NCBI GenBank assembly: GCA_949752795.1
Contig: OX457061.1
Coordinates: 28,400,425-28,464,424 of the forward strand
Origin: Hyperoodon ampullatus
Lineage: Eukaryota; Chordata; Mammalia; Artiodactyla; Ziphiidae
Length of the DNA stretch: 64,000 nucleotides
Reading direction: 5' to 3'
Position 1 is the stretch's first letter, and every line of letters starts with the position of its first letter. The notes below the pieces were generated by a model that was given only the letters and a program-made list of their open reading frames with translations, was not told the origin of the DNA and did no database searches. Of the stretch, positions 23,404 through 33,849 are shown one piece after another. Position numbers and translations under genes: made by a program.

Positions 23404-26400
23404 TTAGACTCCATATATATGTGTTAACATACAGTATTTGTTTTTCTCTTTCTGACTTACTTCACTCTGTATGACAGACTCTAGGTCCAACCACCTCACT
23501 ACAAATAACTCAATTTCGTTTCTTTTTATGGCTAAATAATAGTTCATTGTATATATGTGCCACACCTTCTTTATGCATTCATCTGTTGATGGACACTTAG
23601 CTTGCTTCCATGCCCTGGCTATTGTAAATAGAGCTGCAGTGAACATTGTGGTACATGACTCTTTGAATTATGGTTTTGTCAGGGTTTATTGCCAGTAGTG
23701 GGATGGCTGGGTCATATGGTAGTTATATTTTTAGCTTTTTAAGGAACCTCCGTACTGTTCTCCACAGTGGCTGTATTAATTTACATTCCCACCAACAGTG
23801 CAAGAGGGTTCCCTTTTCTCCACACCCTCTCCAGCATTTATTGTTTATAGATTTTTTGATGATGGCCATTCTGACCGGAGTGAGGTGATAACTCATTGTA
23901 GTTTTGATTTGCATTTCTCTAATGATTAGTGATGTTGAGCATCCTTTCATGTGTTTGTTGGCAATCTGTGTATCTTCTTTGGAGAAATGTCTATTTAGAT
24001 CTTCTGCCCATTTTTGGATTGGGTTGTTGGTTTTTTTGATATTGAGCTGCATGAGCTGCTTGTAAATTTTGGAAATTTGTCAGTTGCTTCATTGCAAACA
24101 TTTTCTCCATTCTGAGGATTGTCTTTTTGTCTTGTTTATGGTTTTCTTTGCTGTGCAAAAGCTTTTAAGTTTCATGGGGTCCCATTTGTTTATTTTTGTT
24201 TTTATTTCCATTTCTCTAGGAGGTGGGTCAAAAAGGATCGTGCTGTGATTTATGTCATAGAGTGTTCTGCCTATGTTTTCCTCTAAGAGTTTTATAGCGC
24301 CTGGCCTTATATTTAGGTCTTTAATCCATTTTGAGTTTATTTTTGTGAATGGCATTTAGGGAGTGTTTTAATTTCATTCTTTTACATGTAGCTGTCCAGT
24401 TTTCCCAGCACCACTTACTGAAGAGTCTGTCCTTTTTCCATTGTATATTCTTGCCTCCTTTATCAAAAACAAGGTAACCATATGTGTGTTGGTTTATCTC
24501 TGGGCTTTCTATCCTTTTCCATTGACCTATATTTCTGTTTTTGTGCCAGTACCATACTGTCTTGATTACTGTAGATTTGTAGTATAGTCTGAAGTCAGGT
24601 AGCCTGATTCCTCCAGCACCATTTTTCTTTCTCAAGATTGCTTTGGCTATTTGGGGTCTTTTGTGATTCCATACAAGTTGTGAAATTTTTTGTTCTAGTT
24701 CTGTGAAAAATGCCATTGGTAGTTTGAAGGGATTACAATGAATCTGTAGATTGCTTTGGGTAGTAGAGTCATTTTCACAATGTTGATTCTTCCAATCCAA
24801 GAACATGGTTAATCTCTCCATCTGTTTGTATCATCTTTAATTTCTTTCATCTGTGTCTTATAGTTTTCTGCGTACAGGTCTTTTGGCTCCTTAGGTAGGT
24901 TTATTCCTAGGTATTTTATTCTTCTTGTTGCAGTGGTAAATGGGAGTATTGCCTTAATTTCTCTTTCAGATTTTTTGTCGTTAGTGTATAGGCATGCAAG
25001 AGGTTTCTGTGCATTAATTTTGTAAGGTGCTACTTTACCAAATTCATAGATTAACACTAGTAGTTTTCTGGTCGCATCTTTAGTAGTCTCTATGTATAGT
25101 ATCACATCATCAGCAAACAGTGACAGCTTTACTTCTTCTTTTCTGATTTGGATTCCTTTTATTTCTTTTTCTTCTCTGATTGCTGTGGCTAAATCTTCCA
25201 AAACTATGTTGAATAATAGTGGTGAGAGTGAGCAACCTTGTCTTGTTCTTGATCTTAGTGGAAATGGTTTCAGTTTTTCACCATTGAGAATGATGTTGGC
25301 TGTGGGTTTATCATATACGGCCTTTATTATGTTGAGGTAAGTTCCCTCTATGCCTATTCTCTGGAGGGTTTTTATCATAAATGATTGTTGACTTTTGTCG
25401 AAAGCTTTATCTGCATCTATTGAGATGATCATATGGTTTTTCTGCTTCAAATTGTTAATATGGTTTAGAACATTAATTTATTTTCATTTATCAAAGAATC
25501 CTTGCATTCCTGGAATAAACCCCACTTGATCATGGTGTGTGATCCTTTTAATGTGCTGTTTGGATTCCGTTTGCTAGTATTTTGTTGAGGATTTTTGCAT
25601 CTATGTTCATCAGTGATATTGGTCTATAGTTTTCTTTCTTTGTGACATCTTTTTCTGGTTTTAGTATTAGGGTGATGGTGGCCTCATAGAATAAATTTGG
25701 GAGTGTTGCTCTCTCTGCTATATTTTGGAAGACTTTGAGAAGGGTAGGTGTTAGCACTCTCTAAATATTTGATAGAATTCGCCTGTGAAACCGTCTGGTC
25801 CTGGGCTTTGTTTGTTGGAAGATTTTTAATCACAGTCTCAATTTCGGTGCTTGTGATTGGTCTGTTTATATTTTCTATTTCTTCCTGGTTCAGTCTTGGA
25901 AGGTTGTGCTTTTCTAAGGATTTGTCCATTTCTTCCAGTTTTTCCATTTTATTGGCATATAGTTGCTTGTAGTAATCTCTCATGATCCTTGTATTTCTGC
26001 AGTGTCAGTTGTTACTTCTCCTTTTTCATTTCTAATTCTCTTGATTTGAGTCTTCTCCCTTTTTTTCTTGATGAGTCTGGCTAATGATTTATCAATTTTG
26101 TTTATCCTCTCAAAGAACCAGCTTTTAGTTTTATTGATCTTTGCTATCGTTTCCTTCATTTCTTTTTCATTTATTTCTGATCTGATCTTTATGCTTTCTT
26201 TCCTTCTGCTAACTTTGGGGGGTTTTTGTTCTTCTTTCTCTAATTGCTTTAGGTGTAAGGTTAGGTTGTTTATTTGAGATGTTTCTTGTTTCTTGAGGTA
26301 GGATTGTATTGCTATAAGCTTCCCTCTTAGAACTGCTTTTGCTGCATCCTGTAGGTTTTGAGTTGTTGTGTCTCCAGTGTCATTTGTTTCTAGGTATTTT

Positions 26401-27205
26401 TAAATTTCCTCTTTGATTTCTTCAGTGATCTCTTGGTTATTTAGTAGTGTATTGTTTAGCCTCCACGTGTTTGTATTTTTTACAGATTTTTTCCTGTAAT
26501 TGATATCTAGTCTCATAGCATTGTGGTTGGAAAAGATACTTGATATGATTTCACTTTTCTTAAATTTACCAAGGCTTGATTTGGGACCCAAGATATGATC
26601 TATCCTGGAGAAAGTTCCATGAGCACTTGAGAAGAAAGTGTATTCTGTTGTTTTTGGATAGAATGTCCTATAAATATCAATTAAGTCCATCTTGTTTAGT
26701 GTGTCATTTAAAGCTTGTGTTTCCTTATTTATTTTCATTTTGGATGATCTGTCCTTTGGTGAATGTGGGGTGTTAAATCCCTTACTATGATTGTATTACT
26801 GTCGATTTCCCCTTTTATGGCCATTAGCATTTGCCTTATGTATTGAGGTGCTCCTATTTTGGGTGCATAAATATTTACAATTGTTACATCTTCTTGGATT
26901 GATCCCTTGATCATTATGTAATGTCCTTCTTTATGTCTTATAATAGTCTTTATTTTACATTCTATTTTGTCTGATATGAGAATTGCTACTCCAGCTTTCT
27001 TTGGATTTCCAGTTGCATGGAATGTCTTTTTCCATACCCTCACCTTCAGTCTGTATGTGTCCCTAAGTTTGAATTGGGTCTCTTGTAGACAGCATATATA
27101 CGGGTCTTGTTTCTGTATCCATTCAGCTAGTTTGTGTCTTTTGTTTGGAGCATTTAATCCACTTACATTTAAGGTAATTATCAATGTATATGTTCCTATT
27201 ACCAT
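23404..27205 (-). pseudogene. L1 ORF2 (endonuclease and reverse transcriptase), multiply frameshifted
   Basis: ORF2 normally encodes a protein of about 1,275 residues with endonuclease, reverse transcriptase and a C-terminal Cys-rich segment; the span here, 3,802 bp, is full length. In order the pieces are as follows. Endonuclease (27205-26735) starts MVIGTYTLIITLNVSGLN and keeps the catalytic Asn and QET Glu, but the frame breaks at the GDFN motif, which reads RDLT. The next piece (26738-26400) has SNH where SDH is expected, then a stop. Linker pieces are 25983-25684 and 25757-25548. The RT core (25450-24809) has an intact FADD at 25117-25106. The C-terminal pieces are 24821-24321, 24355-24089, 24052-23723 (with [15 protein letters not shown]) and 23646-23404. 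At least seven breaks: clearly dead. Confidence 0.95.
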
Positions 27206-27262
27206 TTTCTTAATTGTTTTGGGTTGTTATTGTAGGTGTTTTCCTTCTCTTGTGTTTCCTGC

Positions 27263-28157
27263 CTAGAGAAGTTCCTTTAGCATTTGTTGTAAAGCTGGTT
27301 TGGTGGTGCTGAATTCTCTTAGCTCTTGCTTGTCTGTAGAGGTTTTAATTTCTCTGTGAAATCTGAATGAGATCCTTGGTGGGTAGAGTAATCTTGCTTG
27401 TAGGTTTTTCCCTTTCATCACTTTAAATATGTCCTGCCACTTTCTTCTGGATTGCAGAGTGTCTGCTGAAAGATCAGCTGTTAATCTTATGGGGATTCCC
27501 TTGTATGTTATTTGTTGTTTTTCCCTTGCTGCTTTTAATATTTTTTCTTTATATTTAATTTTTGACAGTTTGATTAATATGTGTCTTGGTGTGTTTCTCC
27601 TTGGATTTATTCTGTATGGGACTCTCTGTGCTTCCTGGACTTGATTAACTCTTTCCTCTCCCATATTAGGGAAGTTTTCAACTATAATCTCTTCAAGTAT
27701 TTTCTCAGTCCCTTTCTTTTTCTCTTCTTTTTCTGGGACCCCTGTGATTTGAATGTTGGTGCATTTAATGTTGCCCCAGAGGTTTCTGAGACTGTCCTCA
27801 ATTCTTTTCATTCTTTTATCTTTATTCTGCTCTGCAGTAGTTATTTCCACTATTTTTTTCTTCCAGGTAACTTATCCGTTCTTCTGCCTTAGTTATTCTG
27901 CTATTGATTCCTTCTAGAGAATTTTTAATTTCATTTTTTGTGTTGTTCATCATTGTTTGTTTACTCTTTAGTTCTTCTAGGTCCTTGTTAAACATATCTT
28001 GTATTTTCTGCATTCTATTTCCAAGATTTTGGATCATCTTTACTATCATTACTCTGAATTCTTTTTCAGGTAGACTGCATATTTCCTCTTCATTTGTTTG
28101 GTCTGGTGGGTTTTTACCTTGCTCCTTCATCTCCTGTGTGTTTCTCTGTCTTCTCAT
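27263..28157 (-). pseudogene. L1 ORF1 (RNA-binding chaperone), single frameshift
   Basis: ORF1p is the trimeric RNA-binding protein of the L1 particle; about 298 codons here match a normal length. The N-terminal part (28157-27822) begins MRRQRNTQEMKEQGK and is rich in charged and heptad-like residues, the coiled coil. The second part (27850-27263) holds the RRM (NIQITGVPE) and the C-terminal domain (PRHILIKLSK, then AAREKQQITYKGIPIRLTAD). The two parts are joined out of frame by one extra base in the A-run at 27853-27859 (seven rather than six). No other break is seen, so this could also be a sequencing or assembly slip. Confidence 0.93.
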
Positions 28158-30163
28158 TTTGCTTAACTTACTGTGTTTGGGGTCTCCTTTTTGCAGGCTG
28201 CAGGTTCATAGTACCTGTTGTTTTTGGTGTCTGCCCCCGGTGGCTACGTTTGGTTCTGTGGGTTGTGTAGGCTTCCTGGTGGTGGTGTCTAGTGCCTGTG
28301 TTCTGGTGGATTAGGCTGGATTTTGTCTTTCTGGTGGTTAGGTCTGTGTCCAGTGGTGTGTTTTGAGGTGTCTCTGACCTTATTATCATTTTCGGCAGCC
28401 TCTCTGCTAATGGGTGGGGTTGTGTTCCTGTCTTGCTAGTTGTTTGGCATAGGGTGTCCAGCACTGTAGCTTGCTGGTCTTTGCGTGGAGTTGGGTCTTA
28501 GCGTTGAGATGGAGATCTCTGGGAGAGCTTTTGCCATTTGATATTACATGGTGCTGGGAGGTTTCTGGTGGACCAGTGTCCTGAACTTGGCTCTCCCACC
28601 TCAGAGGCTCAGGCCTGACACCCGGCTGGAGCACCAAGACCCTGTCAGCCACATGTCTCTAAAGGAAAGGGAGAAAAAAGGAAAGAAAGAAAGAAAACAA
28701 TAAAATAAAATAAAGTTATTAAAATTAAAAATAATTATTAAAAATAAAAAAATTAGAAAGTAATAAAAAGAAGAAAAAAAAACTAAGAAAGAAGTGAGTA
28801 AACAAATCCATCAATGATAACAAGCACAAAAAAGAAAAAAAAAAAGGACAGACCGAACCCTAGGACAAATGGTAAAAACAAAGCTGTACAGACAAAATCA
28901 CACACAGAGGCATACACATACACACTCACAAAAAGAGAAAAAGGAAAAAAAAAAAAATATATCGTTGCTGCCAAAGTCCACTGCCTTAATTTTGGGATGA
29001 TTCCTTGTCTATTCAGGTATTCCACAGATGCAGGGTACATCACGTTGATTGTGGAGATTTTATCCGGTACTGGGAGAGATTTCCCTTTCTCTTCTTTCTT
29101 TGCACAGCTCCTGGAGTTCAGCTTTGGATTTGGACCTGCCTCTGCGTGTAGGTCACCTGAGGGCATCTGTTATTCGCTCAGGCAGGATGGGGTTAAAGTA
29201 GCAGCTGATTAGGGGGCTCTGGCTCACTCAGACTGGGGGGAGGGAGGGGTACGGATGTGGGGCGCGGCTGTGGTGGCAGAGGCCGGCGTGATGTTGCGTC
29301 ATCCTGAGGTGTGCCGTGTGTTCTCCCCGGGGAAGTTGTCCCTGGATCACGGGACCCTGGCAGTGGCGGGCTGCACAGGCTCCCGGGAGGGGAGGTGTGT
29401 GTTGTGACCTGTGCTTGCACACAGGCTTCTTGGTGGCTGCAGCAGCCGCCTTAGCATCTCATGCCCGTCTCTGAGGTCCGTGCTAATAGCCGTGGCTCGC
29501 GCCCGTCTCTGGAGCTCATTTAGGCGGTGCTCTAAATCCCCTCTCCTCGCGCACCCTGAAACAGTGGTCTCTTGCCTCTTCGGCAGTTCCAGACTTTTTC
29601 CTGGACTCCCTCCCAGCTAGCCGTGGTGCACTAGCCCCCTTCAGGCTGTGTTCACACCGCCAGCCCCAGTCCTCTCCCTGTGATCCGACCGAAGCCCGAG
29701 CCTCAGTTCCGAGTCCCCGCCCACCCCGGCGGGTGAGCACACAAGCCTCTCGGGCTTGTGAGTGCTGGTCGGCACCCATCCTCTGTGCAGGAATCTCTCC
29801 GCTTTGCCCTCCGCACCCCTGTTGCTGCGCTCTCCTCTGTGGCTCCGAAGCTTCCCCCCGCCGTCACCCACAGTCTCCGCCCGCGAAGGGGCTTCCTAGT
29901 GTGTGTAAACTTTTCCTCCTTCACAGCTCCCTCCCACTGGTGGAGGTCCCATCCCTATTCTTTTGTCTCTGTTTTTTCTTTTTTCTTTTGCCCTATCCAG
30001 GTACGTGGGGAGTTTCTTGCCTTTTGGGAGGTCTGAGGTCTTCTGCCAGCGTTCAGTAGGCGTTTTGTAGGAGTTGTTCCACATGTAGATGTATTTCTGA
30101 TGTATTTGTGGGGAGGAAGGTGATCTCCACATCTTACTCCTCTGCCATCTTGAAGGTCTCCCC
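28158..30163 (-). promoter_or_regulatory. L1 5' UTR with internal promoter region
   Basis: About 2.0 kb upstream of ORF1. In L1s this region carries the internal RNA polymerase II promoter. The 29,220-29,900 part is GC- and CpG-rich, like a CpG island. The 28,660-28,960 part is almost pure A-rich on the plus strand (T-rich in the L1 sense). The element starts with GGGGAGACCTTCAAGATGGC; GATGGC within it resembles a YY1 core (CCATCTT/AAGATGG), a known element of the start of primate L1s. Promoter activity is inferred from family knowledge. Overlapping open frames here on both strands are not genes. Confidence 0.8.
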
Positions 30164-30178
30164 TGTCACAAATATTTT
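30164..30178. repeat. Right target-site duplication of the full-length L1
   Basis: TGTCACAAATATTTT, identical over 15 bp to 23006-23020. After this copy the flank continues AATGATTAAAGG. Confidence 0.95.
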
Positions 30179-32507
30179 AATGATTAAAGGATGCTGGTCA
30201 AGTACTCACTGAACTAACTTTTGGAAATCAGCCTCCCTAAAAGCATCCTGAATCTATTCCACAACAAAGATGTATTGAGCACCTACCAAGCACCCAACAG
30301 GGGGCACTGAATAGAGAACAAATCCAGTTTTCTTTCTGATGGGAGTTATTTTGAGAGTTTTGGAAGGTGAACCACTCTGTACCTGCAGTGGATCAGCTGC
30401 AGTCACCTCTGCCTAGCAGACATGCTGTCTGTCCTTTCCTGCTCTGGATCCCACTTTCCTGCAGCTGTCACCACTAAATCACCTGGCTCAGAGAACCCAA
30501 GATGTTGCCAGTTGCTTCCCCTGAGAACCCCAGTGTCCTTGTTAAGGATGCCAACTCCAGTTGCTCCTGAGATATCCAGCCCTCAGGGGACCAGACTTCT
30601 GAGTTCCATGCAAATTGAGGAAGGTGGAAGATCTGTTTGCTCCTTGACTATGGCCCCATTCTGTCATCAGTGCACTCAAAGCAGCTCTCTTGTCTCCAAA
30701 GTCTCATTTGAGCAGATGAGTAAAATTCCAGCCATCCCTCTTGACTAAAACCTCACGAAGATAGGTCTCTCACAGTTGGTCCTCCATCCCTCTAATAATA
30801 GATCTTAAATACAGTCCTAGGAGCCAGATGGGGACTTCTCCCTCCCTTGTCATTCTCATCTCGGTGCTTGTCCCTGGAGCAAATTCCTCCATTTCTCCAA
30901 TTACAAAGCAAAAATGTCCCATCCATCTTAGTAAGGAATGACACACAGAAGTCTGTTATATCACCTCAAATGTTCTGTTATATCCTTAAGAAAAAAACCC
31001 ATGAAGGACTAGAGGTGAGAAAACTGAGGTCAGTACAAGTAGGAGAACCCCAGCAGCTCTGGGCACTAAGTTTAAAGTTAAGTCTCAATGTGGAATCAAC
31101 AACTATCTCTTTCTTCCTCTAGAGCATGTCTGCTGCGTAGTCCGTGTAAAGTACTGCCCAGTCATTTTCCTGATGGGCAGAGCCCAACAGAGCCAAAAGA
31201 GGAAACTGGGTCTTCTGGTTTCATGAGACATCTCATGACAGCTCAGAGAAGAATCACTTCCCTGGAGTGTACTATTATTTGTAAAGTCCCAGTAAAATGA
31301 GTGTACTTGGAACTAGGTCTTTTTCATGGAGAAGGAACTGGAATCTTTACTGTGTCCTCTGATTTTTTTTTTTCCTGTTTTCTGGGAATCAGTTCAGAAG
31401 AAGGCAAAGAGATATTGAAGTGTGAATGGATCACATAGCCGGTAAACTCTTATCTCTGAGACATGATTGAATGCCACAGAAGAAAGCTTACCATGTGATT
31501 CTTACTTCTCAGCTCACATCAGCCTGGGAGTGAAACTATGTATAATAATCTCACAATAAAAATAACACTTCTCTGCATTGTTCTATAATGATAGCAACTT
31601 CAGCCCCGTTCCAAGTCTCTCTTCTCTTTAAGTTCTCAGTAGCACTCTTAGGAGAGCTTAGTAGAGTAGGTGTCACTGAACATGCAACCATGTTATACAT
31701 TGTCTGCTATAGCCTTGTCTCCATTTCTGTCTACAGATTCCCACAGTGGTGACTGGTGGTGAGGATGTTGGGTCCTGATGCCATGCTGAGCCTATTAATA
31801 TAAGTGAAACATCTGTAAGCTTCCTGTCAAGCAAATGAAATCTGGAGCAAGCTCCTGTAGACACTAACTTTTATTTTCAGTGTTTTAGAGAGCATAGTGA
31901 TACCAGCTCTTCTATTTTGGCTCTTTCCCCAAAACTCATGTTTTGGACTATCAAGGCTGGGTCAGAAAACAATCTCAGGGACAGGCACTGTTCTGGCCTT
32001 AGAATCCTCTTCCCTCTTCATCCAGTCTCTATCACTGGCCTATCATTCCTGTCTCCAACCTGTGTGCCATTGTAACCCTCTCTATTTTGAGGATAAAGCT
32101 TTATGAGGGAGATTTCAAAGTCCTTCTTGTAAACTAATCTCTTGGCACTAGCCCCAGCAATCCTTAAGAAACACTGAGCATATTCTACACTGGGGCTTCT
32201 GGAGTAATGGTATTGAAATAATCACATTAGTTTAGTAAGAAACTCTCTCACTCCCTAAATAAACACTCACTCAGCTTGGTTTCCATGCCCTCTCTCCCCT
32301 CAACACCCCAGACCAATTCTGTTAGAAGGGATGTCTCATGGACTTCCCTGAAGGAAAGTTCAGCTAATTACATCTTAAGAAGAAGAATGAGTAGTACTTG
32401 TTAGATCTACTCGTTTGAAGAAAGAGGTTGACTAGTGTGCTGAGGGGGAAGGGTGGAGTTCTTTTCTCCAAAATGTGGAAATGCTGATACATTCTTTTGT
32501 GGTTAAA

Positions 32508-32540
<33 letters not shown>

Positions 32541-33555
32541 GTTGGCAGGGAAAGATCCAAGATTTCAAATTAAACCCTTTTATATGCTATTCTGGCACGT
32601 GGAATTCCCTTGTCTAATTAAAATGATATTTAACATATTTTTGCAAGCATTTGTTTACCTTTTTCCTAAATATTTTCTCTCAACTATAGTGCGTAGATAG
32701 GTAATCTTGGTAGTTCTAGTGAGCTGCATAAATATTTCCAGTTCTAAGTTTAGAGGTAGCTTCATCCATTGCAAGGAAAAGGACTCCAATTAGCACAATT
32801 TCCTAGGAATTGTACCATAGGAATATACTCAATATTTACTGCTTCGTCATCCCCTCAACATTTTCTTGTGAGGTACTGGGACTATCCTCTATGCCGATAT
32901 CATTCTCTGTAATTTATATTATTTATTTCTGCATGGCCTAAATAAATGTAGGATGTGTACATTTTAAAGAATTCTCATTTACATAAAGGTAGGAACAAAG
33001 ACAGATAGTCCACCATAGCAAAAACTATTCAATGCTGTTCTTTTCCAATTATTCTGTAGTTTAAACAGTGCATTCTTTAGGTAGACTGCTTTGTTTCTAT
33101 GGCATTTATGAATTCTGGAATTTTCCTGTGTGATTTACCTTCCTACCACTCTGTAATTGGTAGAGAATATTAAAAGCAATTCTTTTAGATAGGGAAAAAA
33201 AAGAAACCAACAACAATAGCCAATTATTCTGCTGTTTGAAACCAAGAGGCAGCCTGAAGTCTTTAGAAGCAGAATCATGTTCTTTTAAGGAATATTATAA
33301 AATGTTTCTGCTTTCATCTCCAAAGTTACCCATCTACAAGTTTTTCATTTCCTATGACCCTGTTCATTTCTGCTTTGCGTTTAAGCCTTTGTTCATAGCT
33401 GTGGGAAATCAAACCCTCTCAGGAGAGGGAAGGAAAGATGAATGTGTAACATGTGCAGGGTAGCCTTACCAAGCAACTCGGCAGGGCCGCTAATGAGCCA
33501 CACTCTCTTGCAGCTCCCTATCTTTCTACAGTGCGGCTTCCTCTCGTGACATGTT
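30179..33555. other. Unassigned, mostly single-copy-looking sequence
   Basis: About 3.4 kb without recognised genes. Open frames at 30422-30748, 30847-31122, 31088-31300 and 31897-32106 on the plus strand overlap in places and carry no domain. A small GTATTGAGCACCTACCAAGC phrase at about 30270 is probably an ancient LINE scrap. An (ATT)n microsatellite is listed separately. Confidence 0.4.
32509..32540. repeat. (ATT)n microsatellite
   Basis: About ten uninterrupted TTA/ATT units, flanked by TTAAATAT and GTTGGCAGGG. Length and purity make it likely polymorphic. Confidence 0.95.
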
Positions 33556-33559
33556 CTTG

Positions 33560-33845
33560 CTGTCGTTTCCTAGACAGCACCTGTTTCTTTTTCAGGCCTC
33601 AGCTCAGGCACAGGTTCACCAGGCAGCTTTCCCTGGCCTCCCCAGCCTGGCTAGGTGTCCCCCTCTGTGCTCCCCAGTGCCCTGTGCTTCCTCCATCACA
33701 GCCGATTTCTGTGTGCTGGGGTTGCCTCTGTTTCTCTGTCTTCTCCACTAGAGAAGGAACACTCTGATGGCCTGACTGCATTTCATCTCTGGGATGCTAG
33801 GCCTACACCAGTGCCTGTCACGCATGATTTGAGTGAATTAAATGA
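33560..33845 (+). mobile_element. L2 LINE 3' end fragment
   Basis: TTCACCAGGCAGCTTTCCCT resembles the L2 'cagg aagccttccctg' block, followed by a GAGAAGGAACACTCTGATGG phrase and the end CACCAGTGCCTGTCACGCAT plus GAATTAAATGAATG. The open frames across it on both strands (33453-33767 and others) are by-products. Confidence 0.7.
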
Positions 33846-33849
33846 ATGT

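Larger units (their letters stand above)
23021..30163 (-). mobile_element. Full-length L1 retrotransposon, 7,143 bp, inactive
   Basis: Minus-strand LINE-1 with every section present. It starts GGGGAGACCTTCAAGATGGC at 30163. A 5' UTR of about 2.0 kb follows, then ORF1 (28157-27263), a gap of about 57 bp, ORF2 (27205-23404), a 3' UTR of about 380 bp, and a T-tract on the plus strand. The ends are bounded by a perfect 15-bp duplication, the signature of target-primed reverse transcription. ORF1 has one frameshift and ORF2 many, so this copy cannot mobilise itself. The perfect duplication and long homologous frames mean it is much younger than the other L1 fragments in the window. Confidence 0.97.

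Noticed and set aside
27904..28314. A 136-codon plus-strand frame rich in Phe, Ser and Leu
   Set aside because: It is the antisense of L1 ORF1 and the 5' UTR junction; the real coding strand is minus.
29193..30132. Overlapping frames on both strands rich in Pro, Arg and Gly
   Set aside because: They lie in the CpG-rich 5' UTR of the L1, where high GC removes stop codons. No L1 protein is encoded there.
32509..32540. CRISPR-like or satellite repeats
   Set aside because: All tandem repeats found are microsatellites or two- to three-copy duplications without spacers; no array structure exists and none is expected in a mammal.
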